Source: Stylonectria norvegica
Taxonomy: Eukaryota; Ascomycota; Sordariomycetes; Hypocreales; Nectriaceae
Assembly: GCA_014621405.1 (NCBI GenBank)
Contig: JAANBC010000072.1
Coordinates: 30,432 to 94,431 of the forward strand
Direction of reading: 5' to 3'
Length of the DNA stretch: 64,000 nucleotides
Position numbers and translations under genes: made by a program. Below are positions 59,544 to 64,000 of the stretch, piece after piece. Every line of letters begins with the position of its first letter. Position 1 is the first letter of the stretch. Below the pieces are notes generated by a model. It did not search any database. It had not been told where the DNA came from and saw only the letters and a list, made by a program, of their open reading frames with translations.

Positions 59544-60056
59544 TCAGTCACTTCCGGTGGTCTTGCCGTGTAATGCGCCTAGGGACACAAACAACATACG
59601 GCTCCACTCAGTGTTGCTGTTGTTCCTCCAAAGATGGTTTGTTGCCCTTTGCACGCAGACATCGCCTCTCTTCAAGATTCTCTGCTCCCCAGAATCCAAC
59701 ACGAGTTCAACTTCCCCTTCCAATACGACGCCATAGTCAAGGCTATCAGTCTGATGAAACGGGGTTTCGCCACCCGGCTGCATGTCAACTGTGCGAAGGA
59801 CGGAGCCTCCAGGGATGAAAATCCCTGGAGGGGTGGACAAGAACGTTGAATAGGTGGCAAGGTCAGACTTGTTGCAGAAGTCAGCAGGTGATGTTGTTGT
59901 AGCATAGCCAAGGTGGAACGACATGCTGCCAGCGAATTCCGTTGGGAGCAGCTCAGGTACGCTGGTGTTGAAGACGGCGAGACCCTTGGAATTCCTTTCT
60001 ATAATGAAGCGATTCGGGGTAGCTAATCCTGACGATATCTGAAGGGATTCTGCCAT
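59544..60056 (-). CDS. Single-domain cupin protein
   Basis: This intronless protein of 170 residues starts MAESLQISSGLATPNRFIIE. The cupin barrel shows as MQPGGETPFHQTDSLDYGVV and LEGEVELVLDSGEQRILKRG, then GDVCVQRATNHLWRN. The first motif keeps H-x3-S-x-D-Y rather than the classic HxH, which is typical of a fungal subfamily of unknown reaction. The last His is in TNHLWRNNS. Small cupins often sit beside dehydrogenases in fungal catabolic or metabolite clusters; here an SDR gene is transcribed in the opposite direction 695 bp away. Metal and substrate are unknown. Confidence 0.8.
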   Translation of the reverse strand: MAESLQISSGLATPNRFIIERNSKGLAVFNTSVPELLPTEFAGSMSFHLGYATTTSPADFCNKSDLATYSTFLSTPPGIFIPGGSVLRTVDMQPGGETPFHQTDSLDYGVVLEGEVELVLDSGEQRILKRGDVCVQRATNHLWRNNSNTEWSRMLFVSLGALHGKTTGSD

Positions 60057-60751
60057 TGTGGGGGGTTTCTCTCGGTATAAAGAACAGACTTGTTTAGTGA
60101 AGGAGTTGGGTTGTGTAATGGGAAACTGCGGCAGCCCTGAACCTTTTTAAGGATTGAATAGGTAGCCTATTAAAGGAAGTATTGATATTACATGATCTAA
60201 CTTTGAGCCAAAGAAATTCGCGATTACAGACTCTAGTAACAAGCAACGAGTATCTGCGTAGTTTTCGCGTGCAACCATAACAAAGACGATTTCAATTCGT
60301 ATCTATAAGTTCCCGAATGTGATTCCGGAATTCCCGAATGTGGATTCCGGAATTCCCGAGTGTGGATCCTTGAGTTCCCGGACCGTCAAGTTTAGTTCCC
60401 GAACTGTCGATGTTTGAGTTGTTGTACAGAATACCGCTACACCAAAATGTGAAGCTCCACACCTAGTGCGAAGTAATCTGACCTTATCCCTCATTCAACA
60501 TGAGTCCCCGACGGGCATAAGACTGGGACCCTTGAGACAGGCAAGCTGTGGACTGGTCCGATTGGCTGATAAGCAAGCCACGTCAGCCACTACATAATCT
60601 ACGCCTGGGGAGAAGAGGACATGAATCCTAGAGCTATTGTCGATTAAAGAGGGCACAGTGAAATCTATAAAGCAGTGTCACAGCTCAAGAAGATTGTAGA
60701 AGACCGCAGTCTTATTCTGGGGTATCTTATCTGCCGTTAGGTAAATTAGAA
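60057..60751. promoter_or_regulatory. Shared divergent promoter of cupin and SDR genes
   Basis: It contains five imperfect 21-23 bp tandem units at 60307-60418 and, at 60429-60500, a segment resembling part of the P450 promoter at 43461-43530. A TATAAAG sequence at about 60667 lies 85 bp before the SDR ATG. Confidence 0.6.
60307..60418. repeat. Tandem 21-23 bp repeat, five imperfect units
   Basis: Each unit begins TTCCCG. The first three read TTCCCGAATGTG(G)ATTCC-like and two of them end GGAA, while the last two have diverged to TTCCCGGACCGTC and TTCCCGAACTGTC. The array sits midway between two divergent starts. Confidence 0.8.
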
Positions 60752-61911
60752 ATGAGTTCGGAAGCTACTTTTTCACTCGCTGCGGCGGATCTCTTCAACG
60801 TCAATGGCCTCGTCGCTGTCGTCACTGGTGGGGCCACTGGTAAGTGTAAAGTCCAGATCGCAGTGCGCAAATCCTTGTGCACCTTCGCGCCGCAGCTTGA
60901 ATTGAATTACACAACCCTGTCTACCGTTGGCTGGAGTAAGCTAATCTCGCGCTGCTATATGTAGGAATTGGTCTCATGATGGTCAAGGCCCTGGAGCAGA
61001 ATGGCGCAAAAGTCTATGTTGTCGGAATTGACAAAGATGCGGTAGACAGAGTCGCCAAGGATGAGTCGGTAAGTTCAGTCAGGGAGAAAATGGAGCGGGG
61101 AAAGAAGAACAACTTGGGCAAGCTGCTTGGGAACAGCAAATTATGGAGTGCTAATACTAAGACAGAAGCATGGTAATATCATCTCCTTGCACGGCGACGT
61201 TACCTCCAAGCAGGACCTAGAGCGCATCGTTGCGCAGATTACTAAAGAAACCGGATATATCAATCTTCTTGTCGCCAATGCCGGTATACCAGGACCTACG
61301 CCCATCTCAATCACCCCAACGTCTACACTCGAGGAAATTCAGAAGGACCTTTGGGACAGCGACGAACAACAGTTTGATCGTATCTTCCAGGTTCACTTGC
61401 GTGGCGTATACCTCAGCTTTGCGGCTTTTCTTCCTTTGCTCAGCGCTGGAAATGAGAAGAAAAACGTATCTCAGAGCAGTCAAATGATCATCACTGGATC
61501 CATCGGAGCTTTTGGCCGTGTTCCTCTGGCGCATTTCGCCTATTCAGCAAGTAAAGCTGGTGTGACCCACATGGCCAAGCAGTTTGCTACTGCTTTTACG
61601 AAATATAACATCCGCTTCAATGTCATCGCTCCAGGATGTAAGCATTGCCTATGATCTTATAACCGCGGAGATAATGTGCTAACAGGTTCGCAGTATATCC
61701 GTCCGAAATGACAAAGGGTATTGTGAAAGCCACCGAGCAGCTTGATCCAGAAGCCTACGCGCGCCAGGTTTCGCCTCTGAGCAGACATGGCAACGCTCAA
61801 GACATGGCAGGTTGCATTCTTTGGCTTTCTTCCAAGGCCGGATCGTGGCTATCGGGCGTGGTTGTTGTCACAGATGGGGGCAAACTAGCTATTACCCCCT
61901 CCACTTACTAA
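60752..61911 (+). CDS. Short-chain dehydrogenase/reductase (SDR)
   Basis: An NAD(P)-dependent oxidoreductase of about 295 residues. ATG 60752 starts MSSEATFSLAAADLFNVNGL. Introns at 60841-60964 (about 124 bp), about 61069-61170 and about 61636-61692 join GGATG/IGLMMVKALEQNGA, KDES/HGNIISLHGDV and IAPG/LYPSEMTKGI. The Rossmann motif is VTGGATGIG, followed by VANAGIPGP (NAG), the catalytic Ser in IITGSIGAFGR and YSASK (Tyr and Lys). The C-terminus SGVVVVTDGGKLAI is the usual SDR ending. Similar fungal proteins are often annotated as 3-ketoacyl-ACP-type reductases, but the substrate cannot be told. It is intact and divergent from the cupin gene. Confidence 0.93.
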
Positions 61912-62519
61912 ATAAGAATGACTGGATCACGTCAGGCGAAGGTCTATGAGTATACTCAAGATAAGGAAATATACACAATAGGAACCACAAAGTATAAGAT
62001 GATGGTGGTTGGTTGATAGAAGCGTGATATTTGCAGGCACAAACTGAAGGGCCCATCGGAAAGCGTACTAAAGGTTCAAAGTCTGCCTAAACACTTCCGG
62101 GATTGGCGTAAGAATTTTGTCGTTGTTAGTCACCGTGGAAATTAGTGGGAAAGGAATGGTGGAACGGGGTGGATGATGTCCCACGGCAGCGACACATGCA
62201 GCGCCCTGGGCCATCCAGCCGGTGGAACAGCCGGCGGGATGACCGGGGAGGATGGGACTAGTGTGAGAAAATGTCTCCGAGAATATGAGTGCCAGTTGGG
62301 GGGTTGGTGGGTTCCTCCCCGGCCGGCCGAGCAAGCACTTTTCGTAGTAGCATAAACGGGGATAACAAAGACACATGTTGAGTGAATGATTTCGACATAA
62401 TATATCAAACAAGTAAGGGAGACGCTGATTTATGTATTCTTGTCATAAACATTGGAATGTAAACGGAAGAGAAAATGTCAAAAGACTGCAGCACACATAA
62501 ACGTCTTTAAAATGGGGTC
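61912..62519. other. Intergenic stretch
   Basis: 3' region of the SDR gene. Short overlapping frames at 62068-62412 on both strands are GC-rich and Gly/Pro-rich but unrecognised. Confidence 0.5.
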
Positions 62520-62527
62520 CACACATG
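62520..62527. repeat. Target-site duplication, left copy
   Basis: CACACATG directly before the inverted-repeat element; the same 8 bases follow its right end. Confidence 0.75.
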
Positions 62528-62910
62528 GCCCCCCCTTAGTCTCCCTGTGCACTATCACTACTCTCCCTGTGCGCCCTAACATATGATAACACGACTTCAC
62601 ATTATAATAGCATCGCAAATAGCAAATGCATCCTATTTTCTACTGGACTACTATATCTTGCTTTTGCTCTTAAAACTATATGCTTTTTCTTTAATTTAAG
62701 TAATTATTTGCAGCTTAAAACTAAAGTTCAAGAGAATAGAGATTTACAGCAAATATTAGTCAAAGGTAGGGTCTCAGTATCTTGCAGGTCTTAGTGGCCC
62801 TATAACCAGCACAGGGGTCTTACTAACAGTTTATAGTGTCTTAAGCCGCCTTGGCTGTTAGCCCCACACAGGGAGGATACGGATAGCACACAGGGAGACT
62901 AAGCGGGGGC
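62528..62910. mobile_element. hAT-like MITE, 383 bp, non-coding
   Basis: The left end begins GCCCCCCCTTAGTCTCCC and the right end, read on the other strand, begins GCCCCCGCTTAGTCTCCC. The inverted repeats extend about 46 bp with several, partly C/T-type, mismatches. Each end contains CTCCCTGTG twice, which could be transposase-binding repeats. The centre is AT-rich and has no open frame. Both sides are flanked by CACACATG, an 8 bp duplication, the length made by hAT-type transposases. It is a non-autonomous element; no transposase is in the window. Confidence 0.8.
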
Positions 62911-62918
62911 CACACATG
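62911..62918. repeat. Target-site duplication, right copy
   Basis: CACACATG directly after the element, identical to the left copy. Confidence 0.75.
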
Positions 62919-63344
62919 TACATACATACCTACTTGCCGGTGCGCTAGGCAAAGAGTGGATGATTAAAATTGAATGGCTGAAAGCTGACTGAACGTCTCA
63001 CATACTATGTATAATGCAACACAGCATGCGAGGATATCCCCAGGCTCTGATCGGCGAGCCCGGTCAAATTTGACTCAAGACGCTAGAGGAGACTTTGACT
63101 TATGAAATCGGGTGGAGACGTTCCCTTTGTACCGTCCGGGGGGGCCTGGCGGCAGGCTATACCGCATTTGAAGGTATCAGACACCGCTTTCAACGCGGGG
63201 CTGCGGTCGGCTTTGGTGGTCTGGATATAGAGACATTGTAATCGAATTGCTGTTGCTTACAACTATAATTAGCATTCAATTTGCTATGTTCCTAATCATC
63301 CTAGTACTTACAAATCGTCTCGTCCGTCCACAGGGCCAGCAGCA
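62919..63344. other. Intergenic stretch
   Basis: Nothing recognised between the MITE and the Myb/SANT-like pseudogene. Confidence 0.5.
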
Positions 63345-63731
63345 ATGGAAGCAGCTAGTCAGCTAGGCGGCTCGCAAGCTAGTGGTACGACCTCAAACCC
63401 TCATAGTTGGCAGTAGTCGGACGAGCAGATCTTCTGCTTCCTAGACCTCCTGTCAAGGGCAAGGATCGACGGCAGACTCAATATTAATAAAGGGACTATT
63501 TATTATGTAATCTTCAAGACATTTATACTGGAATTCGAAGCGAAGTGGCCGGCTATGATGTGAACTTGCAAGGTATTGGAAAACAAGCTGCGCGGGCTGA
63601 AGGATCTGTTCCGTTGCTATTATAAAGCTCTCGATACGTCTGGGGCTACATCTGATGATAAAAAAGGAACTATATCAATAAGTGTTAGAACGGAACCACT
63701 ATATACAATACTAAAAGGCACCCTAAAATAA
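63345..63731 (+). pseudogene. Myb/SANT-like DNA-binding domain pseudogene
   Basis: One frame from ATG 63345 (MEAASQLGGSQASG) to TAA 63729 reads as a Myb/SANT-like domain (the type often found in transposon-linked genes) except for two stops. TAG at 63414 stands just before SDEQIFCFLDLLSRARIDG, where a Trp is expected, and TGA at 63561 stands just before TCKVLENKLRGLKDLFRCYY. Both could arise by C-to-T change on one or other strand, in keeping with RIP, and the following sequence becomes strongly AT-rich. It is probably the start of a decayed transposon-related gene that continues beyond the recognisable part. Confidence 0.75.
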
Positions 63732-64000
63732 CTAAAGGAGTCTCGTATGATAAGTCTGCGATGTTAGGGGTAGAAGCTAGAGTCTTTTAGGAATAGTGCA
63801 TATAGAGCATAGTAAGGTACCTATATAAGCTAGAAAATGCCTTATATAACTTAAAGAAAGTATCTTTAGTTCTAATAATTAAGAGTCTTAGAGTTATATT
63901 AAATATAAATAGCTATAATTATTAAAATAAGTATTAAAAGTATAATATAATACTTAAAGCTTTATATTAATAACTAACTATTTAATTTAAAGATACTTAT
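63732..64000. repeat. AT-rich, RIP-like sequence at the window edge
   Basis: TA-rich sequence with stops in all frames, similar in texture to the 21.9-23.7 kb island. It probably continues outside the window and may be the decayed remainder of the Myb/SANT-containing element. Confidence 0.6.

Noticed and set aside
60301..60420. TTCCCG repeat array as a CRISPR
   Set aside because: Units are contiguous without spacers, imperfect, and the genome is fungal.

Overview
The window reads as nuclear DNA of a filamentous ascomycete (Pezizomycotina; a Sordariomycete is my guess from gene content). Evidence: genes broken by 45-120 bp introns with fungal splice signals (GTAAGT-type donors, CTAAC branch sites), single-gene transcription units on both strands, fungal-only families (CFEM/PTH11 receptor, Zn2Cys6 regulators, CBM1 chitinase, Mup1-type permease), and AT-rich, TpA-rich islands and stop-ridden relics typical of repeat-induced point mutation (RIP). 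Gene models were spliced by eye; exon ends are inferred from splice signals and family conservation.

Layout. 1-2.2 kb: no recognisable gene. 2.2-6.2 kb: CFEM/PTH11-like receptor and an F-box family protein whose upstream half is cut off by an in-frame stop. 7-16 kb: Zn2Cys6 regulator, AhpD-fold protein, mitochondrial succinyl-CoA:3-ketoacid CoA transferase (with a GC-AG intron) and a Mup1-like amino-acid permease. 16-25 kb: tandem chromodomain/AT-hook protein, BTB/POZ protein with a possible zinc ribbon, a (TCAAG)n tract leading into a 1.8 kb RIP-like AT island, and a secreted SurE-type phosphatase. 25-41 kb: gene-poor, with a secreted histidine phosphatase, a Dal5-type MFS transporter (second GC-AG intron), a frameshifted acyltransferase-3 gene, a GH16 glucanase and a Q/P-rich protein.

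41-54 kb is the most coherent block: a CYP504-type P450, fumarylacetoacetase and homogentisate 1,2-dioxygenase (divergent pair), a Zn2Cys6 regulator, a CocE/NonD hydrolase that has lost its catalytic core, and an MFS transporter. This looks like an accessory phenylacetate/homogentisate catabolic cluster. Maleylacetoacetate isomerase and 4-hydroxyphenylpyruvate dioxygenase are absent, so it would depend on core genes elsewhere. Several promoters in the block carry CCG(G/T)CGG repeats that could be sites for the local regulator.

54-64 kb: a GH18 chitinase with a CBM1 domain, a divergent cupin/short-chain dehydrogenase pair sharing a promoter with tandem TTCCCG repeats, a 383 bp hAT-like MITE with inverted ends and an 8 bp target duplication, and a Myb/SANT-like pseudogene with two stops that runs into AT-rich sequence at the right edge. 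No tRNA, rRNA, CRISPR array or intact transposase was found.
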